A DNA stretch of 64,000 bases from the NCBI GenBank assembly GCA_022841745.1, contig JALHQW010000024.1, positions 1 to 64,000 of the forward strand, given 5' to 3'. The position numbers and the translations under genes are program-made. Shown piece by piece: positions 1 to 8,342 of the stretch (positions are counted from its first letter, which is position 1; each line of letters begins with the position of its first letter). The notes under the pieces were generated by a model. That model saw nothing but the letters and a program-made list of their open reading frames with translations, was not told where the DNA came from and made no database searches. Origin of the DNA: Saprospiraceae bacterium. Lineage in GTDB: Bacteria; Bacteroidota; Bacteroidia; Chitinophagales; Saprospiraceae.

Positions 1-119
1 GCTGGATGCTGGATGCTGGATGCTGGATGCTGGATGCTGGATGCTGGATGCTGGATGCTGGATGCTGGATGCTGGATGCTGGATGCTGGATGCTGGATGC
101 TGGATGCTGGATGCTGGAT
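1..119. repeat. Heptamer tandem repeat (GCTGGAT)x17
   Basis: Seventeen uninterrupted copies of the 7-base unit GCTGGAT open the window, and the array may extend further left. It lies about 160 bases upstream of the carbonic anhydrase gene. A partial array of the complementary word ATCCAGC follows at 224-256, so the two arrays can pair as a hairpin arm set. A few more copies of the same word occur at about 55,450-55,470. No coding function is evident. Copy number could vary between cells or could be mis-assembled. Confidence 0.95.
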
Positions 120-223
120 AGTTTTATGACTTAAATATGCTTATGTTTCAAAAATGATGCACTCAGTACGATGTAAATCAACATTTTTGCGCTTGGTGCA
201 AAATAGTGGGTAATGGGTAGTGG

Positions 224-256
224 CATCCAGCATCCAGTATCCAGTATCCAGCATCC
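224..256. repeat. Inverted heptamer array (ATCCAGC/T)x4
   Basis: Four to five copies of ATCCAGC or ATCCAGT stand just before the carbonic anhydrase start at 279. They are the reverse complement of the GCTGGAT array at 1-119. The spacing leaves about 100 bases of AT-rich DNA between the arms. Confidence 0.85.
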
Positions 257-278
257 CCCACAATCACATTAAGAAGAA

Positions 279-920
279 ATGGAACTTTACAAACAAGTAT
301 TTGAGAACAACAAGCGGTGGGTCGAATCCAAGGTCGCCCACGACGTCGATTTTTTTGAAAAATTGGCAAAGGACCAGCGGCCCGACTTTCTTTACATCGG
401 CTGCTCCGACAGCCGGGTGCCCGCCAACGAAATCATGGGACTGGAGCCGGGCGAAGTCTTCGTCCACCGCAACATCGCCAACCTCGTGGTGAACACCGAC
501 CTGAACGTGCAATCGGTCATTCACTATGCCGTAGTGCATTTGCAGGTAAAGCATATCGTGGTATGCGGCCACTACGGCTGCGGGGGCGTGAAGGCGGCCA
601 TGATGTCCAAAGACCTCGGCCTGATGAACCCTTGGCTGCGCAATATCCGGGATGTTTACCGCCTGCACCAAGACGAGTTGGATGACATCCCCAACCTCGA
701 CGAGCGTTATGACCGCCTCGTGGAACTGAACGTTCGGGAGCAGTGCATCAACGTGGTCAAAGTTGCTTCTGTGCAAAAGCGCTATTACCACGAAGGCTAC
801 CCGACCGTACATGGCTGGGTCTATGACCTGCATAATGGGCTACTGAAAGACTTGAACCTCGACATGGGACACGAGGTGGCGAAGATTGCGAAGATTTACG
901 ACCTGCACGATGAGTTTTAG
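279..920 (+). CDS. can: Beta-class carbonic anhydrase
   Basis: This 213-residue protein should reversibly hydrate CO2 to bicarbonate in the cytoplasm. The zinc ligands of the beta class are visible: Cys42 in the motif CSDSR, with the Asp44-Arg46 dyad, then His98 and Cys101 in HYGCGG. This spacing is the same as I recall for the E. coli Can enzyme, and the length is typical. The start at 279 is the first ATG and directly precedes the conserved N-terminal helix. It is a single gene with repeats upstream and a secreted coiled-coil gene downstream. The family assignment is secure; the physiological role (supplying bicarbonate) is inferred. Confidence 0.95.
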   Translation: MELYKQVFENNKRWVESKVAHDVDFFEKLAKDQRPDFLYIGCSDSRVPANEIMGLEPGEVFVHRNIANLVVNTDLNVQSVIHYAVVHLQVKHIVVCGHYGCGGVKAAMMSKDLGLMNPWLRNIRDVYRLHQDELDDIPNLDERYDRLVELNVREQCINVVKVASVQKRYYHEGYPTVHGWVYDLHNGLLKDLNLDMGHEVAKIAKIYDLHDEF

Positions 921-1000
921 GTGTTAACATTGCAACCAATCGAAGGCAGTTTGGTCATTATTCCTGAAACTTTATTTCAATCACCAAACTGTTTATCATC

Positions 1001-1606
1001 ATGAAAAAAACGATTTTCCTTAGCCTGTTGCCAATGTTCGCTTCGCCCTTTTTGGCTGTTTCGCAATCCAATTCTGCTGACGATATGACCATGGCCGCCC
1101 TTGAGGTGAAAATGGAAAGCCTCGGTCAAGAAATGGAAAAACTAGGCGAGATCATGGAGAGCTATGGCCAAGAAATGGAAAAATACGGGGACGAACTGGA
1201 AAAAAGCGAAGGCAAGTCAAAAACCGCCGAGAAGAAAATGGAAGAACTCGGCGACAAGATGAACACCCTTGGCGAGCAGATGGGCAAGTTGGGCGCAATC
1301 ATGGGCGAGTACGGGGAGAAAATGGGCGAAAAGCACCACCAGATGATGACATGGTTCTTTAAGGAACTGAAAAAAGACGGCCTTATCTCCTCCCTCAATG
1401 GCAAGGCCCGCATCATTTTCGATGAAAAAGGGCTGAACGTGGACGGCAAAAACGCCTCCGATGCCTTGTTCAAAAAGTACAAAGCAGGCATTGAAAAATA
1501 CTATGACCAGCCGCTTAAGACCGATTTCAGCCTATTTTTCAAAGGCACTATCAAGGAGAAAAACGGCAAAATAGAAACAGATGGGAGCATGAACTCCGAC
1601 TTCTAA
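1001..1606 (+). CDS. Secreted coiled-coil protein of unknown function
   Basis: The 201-residue product starts with a signal peptide (MKKTIFLSLLP, hydrophobic, ending near SQS at about residue 23). Residues of roughly 35-115 form a Met- and Glu-rich heptad pattern repeating elements such as MEKLGEIMESYGQEMEKYG, so a long periplasmic or surface coiled coil is predicted. The C-terminal 80 residues are mixed and Lys-rich. I do not recognise a family. A strong hairpin terminator lies immediately downstream. It is probably a monocistronic gene in the cell envelope. Confidence 0.8.
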   Translation: MKKTIFLSLLPMFASPFLAVSQSNSADDMTMAALEVKMESLGQEMEKLGEIMESYGQEMEKYGDELEKSEGKSKTAEKKMEELGDKMNTLGEQMGKLGAIMGEYGEKMGEKHHQMMTWFFKELKKDGLISSLNGKARIIFDEKGLNVDGKNASDALFKKYKAGIEKYYDQPLKTDFSLFFKGTIKEKNGKIETDGSMNSDF

Positions 1607-1628
1607 GGCACCAAATAGAAAGGGGCAT

Positions 1629-1667
1629 AATGCCGCATTTGAAACGGTTTCAAATGCGGCATTTTTT
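1629..1667 (+). terminator. Rho-independent terminator
   Basis: A perfect stem of about 16 bases (AATGCCGCATTTGAAA with its complement) with a 3-base loop is followed by six T residues. It sits 22 bases after the secreted coiled-coil gene and just before the convergent DinB-like gene, so it may act for both. Confidence 0.85.
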
Positions 1668-1668
1668 A

Positions 1669-2256
1669 TCAATCCCGCACCGTTCCTGAAAACACGCTCA
1701 CCTTCGAGCTGAACGGGTTGCCCGAAGACCGCCGGAACGACACGACTTGCCCGACATGCCAGAGCGCATCGCCAAGTGGGCCGTTCATGATATTCCAGAA
1801 CGGGAACTCCGTCCTGTTTTCCCCATTCTGCCGGATGATGTGCAGGCCCTCCAACTTCGTGCCCGGCTGCTTCAAGAGCGTGCTGGCCTCATGCAGGTTT
1901 TCCAGCGTTTTCCGCCGCTTTACCTCAAAGCTCAACGGCGATGTCTCCTCTCCTGAACGGATATTTGGCTGGTTTTTCACAGCGTTCAGCATCATGGTGG
2001 AAAGGCCCATGATATGGTCAATCGTCTCCTCGGAACTGCGGGACTCCGGTGTGGGGCGGAAGGCGAGGTCTTCAACACGAAGACCCTCCGTTGCCCAATA
2101 AAAGCGAAAGCCCAGCCCGTCAATGCTACGGGCAGCCACGTTTTCAGCGGTGAAGCTGTCTGGGTACGCAGGGATTTCCCGGTAGGGCAATTCTGCATTG
2201 GTTTGGGCAAATATGGTCATCGGTAAAAGCAGAAGAAACAGGGTGAGTGATTTCAT
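1669..2256 (-). CDS. Secreted DinB-like protein
   Basis: The product has 195 residues when started at 2256, where MKSLTLFLLLLPMTIFAQT makes a clean signal peptide; an upstream in-frame ATG at 2385 would add an implausible leader. The mature part resembles DinB/YfiT-type four-helix bundles: a helix with ETIDHIMGLSTMM and a late helix with DALWHVGQVVSFRR, the histidines being likely metal ligands. Enzymes of this superfamily are metal-dependent thiol transferases or unknown. Export is unusual for the family but is found in Bacteroidota. Substrate unknown. Confidence 0.75.
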   Translation of the reverse strand: MKSLTLFLLLLPMTIFAQTNAELPYREIPAYPDSFTAENVAARSIDGLGFRFYWATEGLRVEDLAFRPTPESRSSEETIDHIMGLSTMMLNAVKNQPNIRSGEETSPLSFEVKRRKTLENLHEASTLLKQPGTKLEGLHIIRQNGENRTEFPFWNIMNGPLGDALWHVGQVVSFRRSSGNPFSSKVSVFSGTVRD

Positions 2257-2405
2257 GATGGATGATTTAGCAGTCGGTGAAACGCAAAAATAGCCAATAC
2301 AATGATAAAGGTGAGCTTGGCCAATATCCATGAATATGGCAAGTGAGGAAATCAATAGTTTTGATATTTTTGACCATATTTTCAAACTGAAATCATCCGA
2401 AAATT

Positions 2406-3080
2406 ATGGTAAATATCTCCCACCCTACCCTCCAGTTCCTCACCGACCTCAAGGCGCACAACGACCGGGATTGGTTCACTGCCAACAAGCCTCGCTTCGA
2501 GGCCGCCAACAAGGAATTCCACCAGTTCGTGGATGCTTTGATTGGTGAAATCCAAAAATTTGACCCCAGCATCGCCCACTACACGGCGAAAGACTGTGTG
2601 TTCCGAATTTACCGGGATGTGCGCTTTTCAAAGGACAAATCGCCGTACAAGACCCACTTCGGGGCGCATGTGACCGCCGCCGCAAAGAAATCGGAAATCC
2701 ATACCAAAGCAGGTTACTACCTCCACCTCGAACCCGGCGGCGAAAGCTTCTTAGCTGGCGGGGCGTATCTGCCTGAAAGTCAATGGCTTAAAGCGATTCG
2801 ACAGGAAATTGCCTATAATACCGCTGATTTCAACGCCATCCTCAGCGGCAAGGATTTCAAACAGTATTTTGGTGAAATGGAAGGCGAAAAACTCAAGACC
2901 ACGCCGAAGGATTACGCCCCCGACCACCCTGCCATTGAATTGCTCAAACACAAGAGCTTCCTCGCCTCGCATAAACTGACTGACGAGCAAGTGTTGTCCG
3001 ATGGGTTTTTGAAGCATTGCGCCACGGTGTTCAAGGCGCTGCACCCGTTTGATGCGTTCTTGAACCGGGCTATGGATTGA
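2406..3080 (+). CDS. DUF2461 family protein
   Basis: This 224-residue cytoplasmic protein matches the DUF2461/TIGR02453 family from end to end: the N-terminal FLTDLKAHNDRDWFTANK segment, the central FRIYRDVRFSKDKSPYKTHFG motif and the GGAYLPES stretch are the family hallmarks. Function is unknown; members occur widely in Bacteroidota. It is divergent from the DinB-like gene, with about 150 bases of AT-rich DNA between. A GC-rich hairpin follows the stop. Confidence 0.9.
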   Translation: MVNISHPTLQFLTDLKAHNDRDWFTANKPRFEAANKEFHQFVDALIGEIQKFDPSIAHYTAKDCVFRIYRDVRFSKDKSPYKTHFGAHVTAAAKKSEIHTKAGYYLHLEPGGESFLAGGAYLPESQWLKAIRQEIAYNTADFNAILSGKDFKQYFGEMEGEKLKTTPKDYAPDHPAIELLKHKSFLASHKLTDEQVLSDGFLKHCATVFKALHPFDAFLNRAMD

Positions 3081-3800
3081 TTTGTGTTCCCTTTAAATGA
3101 AAAAAAATGGGCGGCGCCCCGAAAGCCGCCGCCCAATTTTGACCAATCAAATTGATTGGTATTTACTGCCCAACCACTGGGCAGTTGACCAAAGCCACCC
3201 CGCTGCCAAGGATATTGGCAGTTTGGGCTGTCATAAGGTCGCTCACCTCGCAAAATTTGCATTATCGAACACGTTCACTGACCACAGCGGCGACTAGTCG
3301 GCATCAGCAGGGATAGCCAGCACGTTGTGCGTTTGGCTGCTGCCGCTCTCTGTCACGAAGCCGGAGGCTGGGCCGCCGTTGGGCTGGTCGGGGTTCACGA
3401 GTTTTTGAAAAACGCCGCCCCGTTGGTCTGTCCAACCCCCGTTGCGGCGTTGCTTCTTTGAATATTCGGGGACAAATTTCCGACCCTTCCGACAGCCAAT
3501 CGTCACGGTTTGTTTACAATTTTGTCACTTTATATAAGTGTGGTTAAATCTTTAGTTTTGCAACTTATGATGTTGTTAATCAATGGCTTATCTTGGTTTT
3601 TGATTGAAGATAAATGGTCAAACCCAATCCATATCATGATGTTTTTGTGAGCTTCGCAATACCCTTGTCATAATTGTCCATAATGCTGTGATAGTTCTGT
3701 GATAGTTGAGGGGTATTTTTGCGGAGCAGTAAATGCCTTCTCCAAACAATTCAGCAATCAAACTCCAAAGGAGCAAGCAATCAAAACAATCACTAACCCA
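3081..3800. other. Intergenic region with four consecutive hairpins
   Basis: No convincing gene fills these 720 bases. Four back-to-back inverted repeats occupy 3109-3221: GGGCGGCG at 3109 (the likely terminator of the DUF2461 gene), ACCAATCAA at 3142-3160, ACTGCCCA at 3165-3185 and CTGCCAA at 3203-3221. A small minus-strand reading frame at 3294-3506 (70 residues, no recognised family, no signal) is possible but weak. Farther right, CACTT-TATAT-AAGTG at 3527-3541 is a palindrome, and TAGTTTTG at 3553-3560 fits the Bacteroidota -7 promoter element (TAnnTTTG), perhaps for the two-component operon. Confidence 0.5.
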
Positions 3801-4508
3801 ATGTCCAAGCAAGTCCTTGTCGTGGAAGACGACCCCAATATCATAGACCTTCTGGAAATCCACCTGAAGGACCTCGACTGCACCGTCACCAAGGCCATAG
3901 ACGGCGAAGCGGGCCTGCGGGAAGCACTTGGCAGCCCTTTCGACCTCATTATACTTGATCTGATGCTGCCAAAAATGGACGGCTTGGAGGTCTGCCGCCG
4001 CATACGGGCAAAGGAGCTGCACCTTCCCATCCTCATGCTCACTGCCCGCACCGAGGAGATTGATAAAGTGCTGGGCCTCGAAATGGGTGCCGACGACTAC
4101 CTGACCAAGCCCTTCGGCGTACGGGAGTTCATTGCAAGGGTGAAGGCCATCTTCCGCCGCATGGAACTGTTCAGCACACGCTCCTCGCAGCAGCCAATTG
4201 GTAGTGCCATGCAGTTTGGCAGCCTCCAAATCAACCTCGACATGCGCCGGGTGACCATCGAAGAGCGCCGGGTGGAGCTGTCGCCCAAGGAGTTCGACCT
4301 GCTCAGCTTGTTGGCCTCCAACCCCGGCAAGAGCTACGACCGTGCCCGCATCCTTGACTTGGTATGGGGCTACGAGTTCGAGGGCTACGAGCACACCGTC
4401 AATTCCCATATCAACCGTTTGCGCAGCAAAATAGAACCCGATATCCACCAACCGACCTATATCCTCACCACCTGGGGCGTGGGGTATCGGTTTAATGAAG
4501 AACTTTGA
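3801..4508 (+). CDS. OmpR/PhoB-type response regulator
   Basis: The 235-residue protein has an N-terminal receiver domain (acidic pocket EDD at 9-11, phospho-acceptor Asp53 in ILDLMLP, conserved Lys in YLTKPFG) and a C-terminal winged-helix DNA-binding domain with the wing motif TWGVGYRF near the end. The start at 3801 (MSKQVLVVED) is preferred because the upstream extension is not conserved-looking. A histidine kinase follows on the same strand 144 bases later, so the two form a cognate pair. Target genes are unknown. Confidence 0.93.
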   Translation: MSKQVLVVEDDPNIIDLLEIHLKDLDCTVTKAIDGEAGLREALGSPFDLIILDLMLPKMDGLEVCRRIRAKELHLPILMLTARTEEIDKVLGLEMGADDYLTKPFGVREFIARVKAIFRRMELFSTRSSQQPIGSAMQFGSLQINLDMRRVTIEERRVELSPKEFDLLSLLASNPGKSYDRARILDLVWGYEFEGYEHTVNSHINRLRSKIEPDIHQPTYILTTWGVGYRFNEEL

Positions 4509-4509
4509 C

Positions 4510-4646
4510 GATTGCGGAATTCGGATTGCGGAATGCGGATTGGGGCGATTGCCAAATTGCAAGACCCCTTTTCATACTGAAAAAGACAGTGAAAATCAAC
4601 TCCGCACTTCCCCCAATCCGAAATCCGCAATCCGAATTCCGCAATC
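4510..4646. repeat. Long inverted repeat of heptamer words between regulator and kinase genes
   Basis: A 36-base left arm (4510-4545), built of the heptamers GGATTGC, GGAATTC, GGATTGC and GGAATGC, is repeated in inverted orientation at 4611-4646 with two mismatches. The spacer is 65 bases. The element starts two bases after the regulator's stop codon and ends five bases before the kinase start. It would fold into a very stable hairpin in the shared transcript and could set the ratio of the two proteins. The same word type recurs at about 55,921-55,955. Confidence 0.85.
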
Positions 4647-4651
4647 AAATC

Positions 4652-6118
4652 ATGTCCAATTCAAATAAACTATACTGGAAAATCTCGGCCACTTTCCTCC
4701 TCGTGATGGTGGTGCTGGGGGTAGTCTATGTGCTGGTGAGCGCCTACACCTACCGCAACTATACCTTGGAGACGAGCCAAAGACTCCATGCCCACCTCGC
4801 CGACCACCTCGTGAAGGAAACCAAGCCGCTCGTGAATGGCAAGCCCGACACGACCGCCACGCACGACATCATGCATTCCATGATGGTCATCAACCCCAGT
4901 GTGGAGGTGTATCTACTCGACACGACTGGGCGCATCATTGACTACGTGGTGCCGTTCAGCACGGTGAAACGGGAGCGGGTTAGCCTCGAACCCGTGCACA
5001 AGTTCATTGAAGCCAAGGGCGAACTGCACATCCTCGGCGATTGTCCGAAGGCACCCGGCGCACAGAATATCTTCTCGGCTTCGCCAATTTTTGAGGGGGA
5101 AAAACTAACGGGCTACGCCTATATCATCCTCGCTGGCATGGCGCAGCAGGAGGTGGGTGCCACGCTGCTCGGCAGCTATTTTTTAAAAACAGGTTCGCTC
5201 ATTTTCCTCGCCACCCTGATTGCATCGCTGCTGGTCGGATTGTTCGCTATCTGGCTGATTACGAGGAACTTACAGAACATCATAGAAGTGGTGCGGCGCT
5301 TCAAGGAGGGCGATAACAAGGCTCGTGTGCCAAATGCGCAGGGCAACGACCTATCCCTGCTGGCCACCACTTTCAACGATATGGCGGACACCATCGGGGC
5401 CAATATCGAGGAACTGAAATCGGTCGAAAACCTGCGTCGGGAACTCATCGCCAACGTCTCTCACGACCTGCGCACCCCGCTGGCCATCATGCAGGGCTAC
5501 GTGGAGACGCTGCTCATCAAGAACGACACCCTCACGCCCGACGAGCGCAAGCAGTACCTCGAAACTACACTTGGCAGTTCGGAGAAATTGGCAAAGCTTA
5601 TTTCCCAACTCTTCGAGTACTCCAAGCTGGAGGCCAAGCAAATACAGCCCCGCAAGGAGCCGTTTTTCATCGCAGAACTGGCGCAGGACGTCCACCAGAA
5701 GTACCAAATCATTGCGAAGCGAAAAGGCATCACGCTCCAACTCGACCAACCGAAGGACCTGCCCATGGTCTTCGCCGACCTCGGCCTGGTGGAGCGGGTC
5801 ATCCAGAACCTGATGGACAATGCCCTAAAGTTCACCCCGTCTGGCGGCAAGGTGAGCATCGCCCTACGGGCAATGGACAGCAACGTGGAGGTGCGCATCG
5901 CCGACACGGGGCCGGGCATACCAGAAAGCGAGCAGTTGGCCATTTTCGAGCGTTACCGCAAGGCATCAACTGGCCATATGCAACAGTCGGCGGGGGCTGG
6001 GCTGGGTCTGGCCATTGCTAAGAAGATTCTAGAACTGCACGATGCCACGATTCGGGTGCAGAGCAAGCTGAACGAGGGGACGGCGTTCATGTTCCAGTTG
6101 CCGGTGGCGGTGGGATAG
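4652..6118 (+). CDS. Membrane sensor histidine kinase
   Basis: The 488-residue kinase has a transmembrane segment at about 10-32, a periplasmic sensor region, a second segment at about 181-204, a HAMP linker, a HisKA domain with phospho-acceptor His271 in NVSHDLRTPL, and an ATPase domain with NALKFTP (N box), DTGPGIPE (G1) and GAGLGLAI (G2). The start is set at 4652 (MSNSNKLYWK); the open frame extends to 4505 only because it reads through the heptamer repeat. It pairs with the upstream regulator. The sensed signal is unknown. Confidence 0.92.
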   Translation: MSNSNKLYWKISATFLLVMVVLGVVYVLVSAYTYRNYTLETSQRLHAHLADHLVKETKPLVNGKPDTTATHDIMHSMMVINPSVEVYLLDTTGRIIDYVVPFSTVKRERVSLEPVHKFIEAKGELHILGDCPKAPGAQNIFSASPIFEGEKLTGYAYIILAGMAQQEVGATLLGSYFLKTGSLIFLATLIASLLVGLFAIWLITRNLQNIIEVVRRFKEGDNKARVPNAQGNDLSLLATTFNDMADTIGANIEELKSVENLRRELIANVSHDLRTPLAIMQGYVETLLIKNDTLTPDERKQYLETTLGSSEKLAKLISQLFEYSKLEAKQIQPRKEPFFIAELAQDVHQKYQIIAKRKGITLQLDQPKDLPMVFADLGLVERVIQNLMDNALKFTPSGGKVSIALRAMDSNVEVRIADTGPGIPESEQLAIFERYRKASTGHMQQSAGAGLGLAIAKKILELHDATIRVQSKLNEGTAFMFQLPVAVG

Positions 6119-6123
6119 GCATA

Positions 6124-6170
6124 CCTCACCCCCGGCCCTTCTCCTGCGAGGAGAGGGGCCGGGGGTGAGG
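6124..6170 (+). terminator. Strong GC-rich hairpin, probable terminator
   Basis: The arms CCTCACCCCCGGCCC and its complement enclose CTCCTGCGAGGAG, six bases after the kinase stop. No long T tract follows, so it may be a repeat of the CCCCGGCCCTTCTCC type that also ends transcripts. Confidence 0.65.
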
Positions 6171-6227
6171 TGAATCTTCCTTCACCTCTCATTGAAAATC
6201 AAACCTTTTAATCAAATACTTCAACTT

Positions 6228-6758
6228 ATGAAAAGGAACAAAATCCTACTGCTTTCAACCCTACTCTTTGCAGCATTGGCCTTGCTCAACGCTTGCAAAA
6301 ATGACGACGACAGCGGCAGTTCGGCGGCTATCACCGACGAAGAGCTGTACGACTTGGCAAAGTCCACATCCGGCTTTGTTTGGTATAAAAATTCCGATGA
6401 CTTTCTGGACATGAGCGCAGGTTCGGGCCATGCCCAACCCCTGCTCCGCACCCGCTACAACGCTAAGGCCGCCGCTGCTCTCGACTCGGACGGCAAGGTG
6501 AAGGCTGGTACTACCTTTGCCGATGGCTCGCTCATCGTGAAGGAACTGAACAACAACCCCACCACGTTGGCCATTTACGCCGTCATGTACAAAAGCGCCA
6601 ACGACCCAAACGCTGACGCCAATGGTTGGGTTTGGGCCTACCTGAATGCCAATGGCTCCGTACTGTCCAGTTCCACGGGCAAGGGCAGTGGCTGCAATGG
6701 CTGCCACGGACAAGCAGACCATATTGATTTTACCCTGATGAACAAGTTTTTTCAGTAA
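6228..6758 (+). CDS. Cytochrome P460-like haem lipoprotein
   Basis: The start at 6228 gives a lipoprotein signal with lipobox LLNAC, so the 176-residue product is membrane-anchored. Near the C-terminus CNGCH is a CXXCH haem-attachment motif. The preceding pattern (FADGSLIVKEL, YAVMYKS, GWVWAYLNANG) fits the cytochrome P460 domain, whose haem motif also lies close to the end. Family members bind c-type haem with a lysine crosslink and can oxidise small N compounds; the substrate here is unknown. It is followed by an outer-membrane protein gene. Confidence 0.8.
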   Translation: MKRNKILLLSTLLFAALALLNACKNDDDSGSSAAITDEELYDLAKSTSGFVWYKNSDDFLDMSAGSGHAQPLLRTRYNAKAAAALDSDGKVKAGTTFADGSLIVKELNNNPTTLAIYAVMYKSANDPNADANGWVWAYLNANGSVLSSSTGKGSGCNGCHGQADHIDFTLMNKFFQ

Positions 6759-6771
6759 GCCCAAAGCCGAT

Positions 6772-6844
6772 GAGGTGACACCTTTTTGCCTTTCAAAATA
6801 CTACTAAAATTCCAAGAGTTTAGTTGGCAGAAAGATGTCACCTC
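6772..6844. mobile_element. 73-bp inverted-repeat element, copy 1
   Basis: The element begins GAGGTGACACCTTTTTGCC and ends GGCAGAAAGATGTCACCTC, about 17 of 19 end bases being inverted repeats. A second copy of exactly the same length, with scattered differences, sits at 7789-7861. The two flank the outer-membrane protein gene in direct orientation. This is MITE-like or hairpin-RNA-like; no transposase is nearby. Confidence 0.75.
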
Positions 6845-6876
6845 TGAACCCCAACTGCCAGTAAAATAATAGCAAA

Positions 6877-7776
6877 ATGAAAAAAATCACCATCCTACCC
6901 TTCCTCCTGATTGCCATTTTCGCCCAGAATCAGGCTACCGCCCAAGGTTGCTCAGATGCTGGTGTCTGCACCCTGAACGCCTTCAAGCCCGGCTCGGAAA
7001 CGGACACCGACAACCACCTCAAATTAGGTTATACCAACGGCCTTGCCGACTACGACATCAGTGTGAATGGGGCGTACCTCGAATACGGTCGCCGATTCGG
7101 GGAGAAGTTTGGCGTGGACGCCAAGCTGGCGGCGCTGGGGCAGTCTGGCAACGGCATTTCCGTTTTCGGGATGTCGGATATGTACCTGAATGCCAATTAC
7201 AGGTATTCCGAAACCACTGGATTTACTATGGGTTTTAAAATCCCGTTCAACAAGGCCGACCGCCGCCAGAACGGCATTGGACTGCCGATGGACTACCAAT
7301 CGAGCCTCGGGACGCTTGACCTCATCCTTGGCGTGAGCCACCACATTGGCAAGCTACAGGCGGTGGTGGGCTACCAGCAGCCGCTGACGCAAAACGATAA
7401 CGTGTTCGTGCCGGAAGCCTTCTCCGCCGACTCCAAGCTGCGGGAAATCCCCTCCACCTACCTATTCAAGCGGGCAGGTGATGTGCTGCTGCGCCTCTCC
7501 TACCCCATCAATTTGGGGGAAAAGCTGCGCATCACGCCCAGCATACTGCCGATTTACCATGTTTCCAACGACAAGTTTAACGTGCAGAGCGTTCAGAAGG
7601 AAATCGAAGGCTCTAAGGGCTTTACGCTGAACGGGAACGTCTATGTGGACTACCAGTTGGGAGAAAAGGGCAATCTGCAACTGAGCCTCGCCTCCCCCTT
7701 CGTGGTGCGGGACGTTCGGCCCGATGGCTTGACGAGGGGCTATGTGCTGGGCATTGAATATGGGGTGAGGTTTTGA
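6877..7776 (+). CDS. Outer-membrane beta-barrel-like protein
   Basis: The 299-residue product has a signal peptide (MKKITILPFLLIAIF to about ATAQ), alternating short beta segments throughout and a C-terminal aromatic residue (GVRF), typical of outer-membrane barrels. No TonB box or plug domain is present. It lies between two copies of the 73-bp element and after the P460-like lipoprotein, with which it may be co-expressed. Function unknown; a porin or substrate channel is one possibility. Confidence 0.75.
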   Translation: MKKITILPFLLIAIFAQNQATAQGCSDAGVCTLNAFKPGSETDTDNHLKLGYTNGLADYDISVNGAYLEYGRRFGEKFGVDAKLAALGQSGNGISVFGMSDMYLNANYRYSETTGFTMGFKIPFNKADRRQNGIGLPMDYQSSLGTLDLILGVSHHIGKLQAVVGYQQPLTQNDNVFVPEAFSADSKLREIPSTYLFKRAGDVLLRLSYPINLGEKLRITPSILPIYHVSNDKFNVQSVQKEIEGSKGFTLNGNVYVDYQLGEKGNLQLSLASPFVVRDVRPDGLTRGYVLGIEYGVRF

Positions 7777-7788
7777 GGTCACGGTTTT

Positions 7789-7861
7789 GAGATGACACCT
7801 TTTTGCCTTTGAAAATCCTGCTTCAATTCCAAAGGTGTAGTTGGCAAAAAGATGTCACCTC
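7789..7861. mobile_element. 73-bp inverted-repeat element, copy 2
   Basis: This copy starts GAGATGACACCTTTTTGCC and ends TTGGCAAAAAGATGTCACCTC-like sequence. It has the same length and orientation as the copy at 6772-6844 and stands in front of the TfoX-like gene. Confidence 0.75.
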
Positions 7862-7934
7862 AAAATTTGGATGAATTGTATGATATTTGAAGCCCAGAAC
7901 CTGCATGGGCATTTCATCCTTACAATTCAAAATT

Positions 7935-8279
7935 ATGGACTCAAACCACATCACCGCAGCCCGCATCACAGATATGCTCACGGCCAAAAACATCCCTTTC
8001 GAGCAGAAGCGAATGTTTGGTGGCGACTGCTTCATGGTGGACGACAAGATGCTCATGGGCACCTACAAAGGTGGCATCATGGCCCGTGTTGACCCCGCCG
8101 AAGAGGAAACCCTAACTGCCAAGCTCGGCGCCTCGGCCATGATTCACGGCGGCAAGGCCATGCCCGGCTTCCTGATGATTGAACCCCTGGGTTATGAGAG
8201 CGACGCCGACCTTGATTTTTGGATAAAAAAGGCGATGGAGTTCAACCCGAAGGCGAAGTCGAGCAAGAAGAAGAAATGA
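7935..8279 (+). CDS. TfoX N-terminal-domain protein
   Basis: The 114-residue protein matches the TfoX/Sxy N-terminal domain: KRMFGGDCFMVDDKMLMG followed by an acidic stretch and a Lys-rich tail (SSKKKK). Single-domain members are widespread in Bacteroidota and have no established role; full TfoX regulates competence in Haemophilus. The start at 7935 (MDSNHITAAR) is chosen over 7887 because the extension lies in non-conserved DNA. The lysine tail may bind nucleic acid. Confidence 0.82.
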   Translation: MDSNHITAARITDMLTAKNIPFEQKRMFGGDCFMVDDKMLMGTYKGGIMARVDPAEEETLTAKLGASAMIHGGKAMPGFLMIEPLGYESDADLDFWIKKAMEFNPKAKSSKKKK

Positions 8280-8342
8280 CGGACTCCCGCAAGCTTGCCT
8301 TATGCTTTCCCACCTGCGCCCGTTTGAACTCCACCTGTAATT

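Noticed and set aside
1-119. The GCTGGAT array as a telomere or replicon end
   Set aside because: The same word occurs internally near 55.45 kb and in inverted form at 224-256; an assembly edge or simple tandem repeat is more likely.
3618-4562. A 314-residue minus-strand frame over the response regulator
   Set aside because: Antisense of a receiver/winged-helix gene with all key residues.
4505-4651. A longer N-terminus for the sensor kinase and similar extensions of other genes
   Set aside because: The added residues are encoded by heptamer repeats or by antisense of neighbours.
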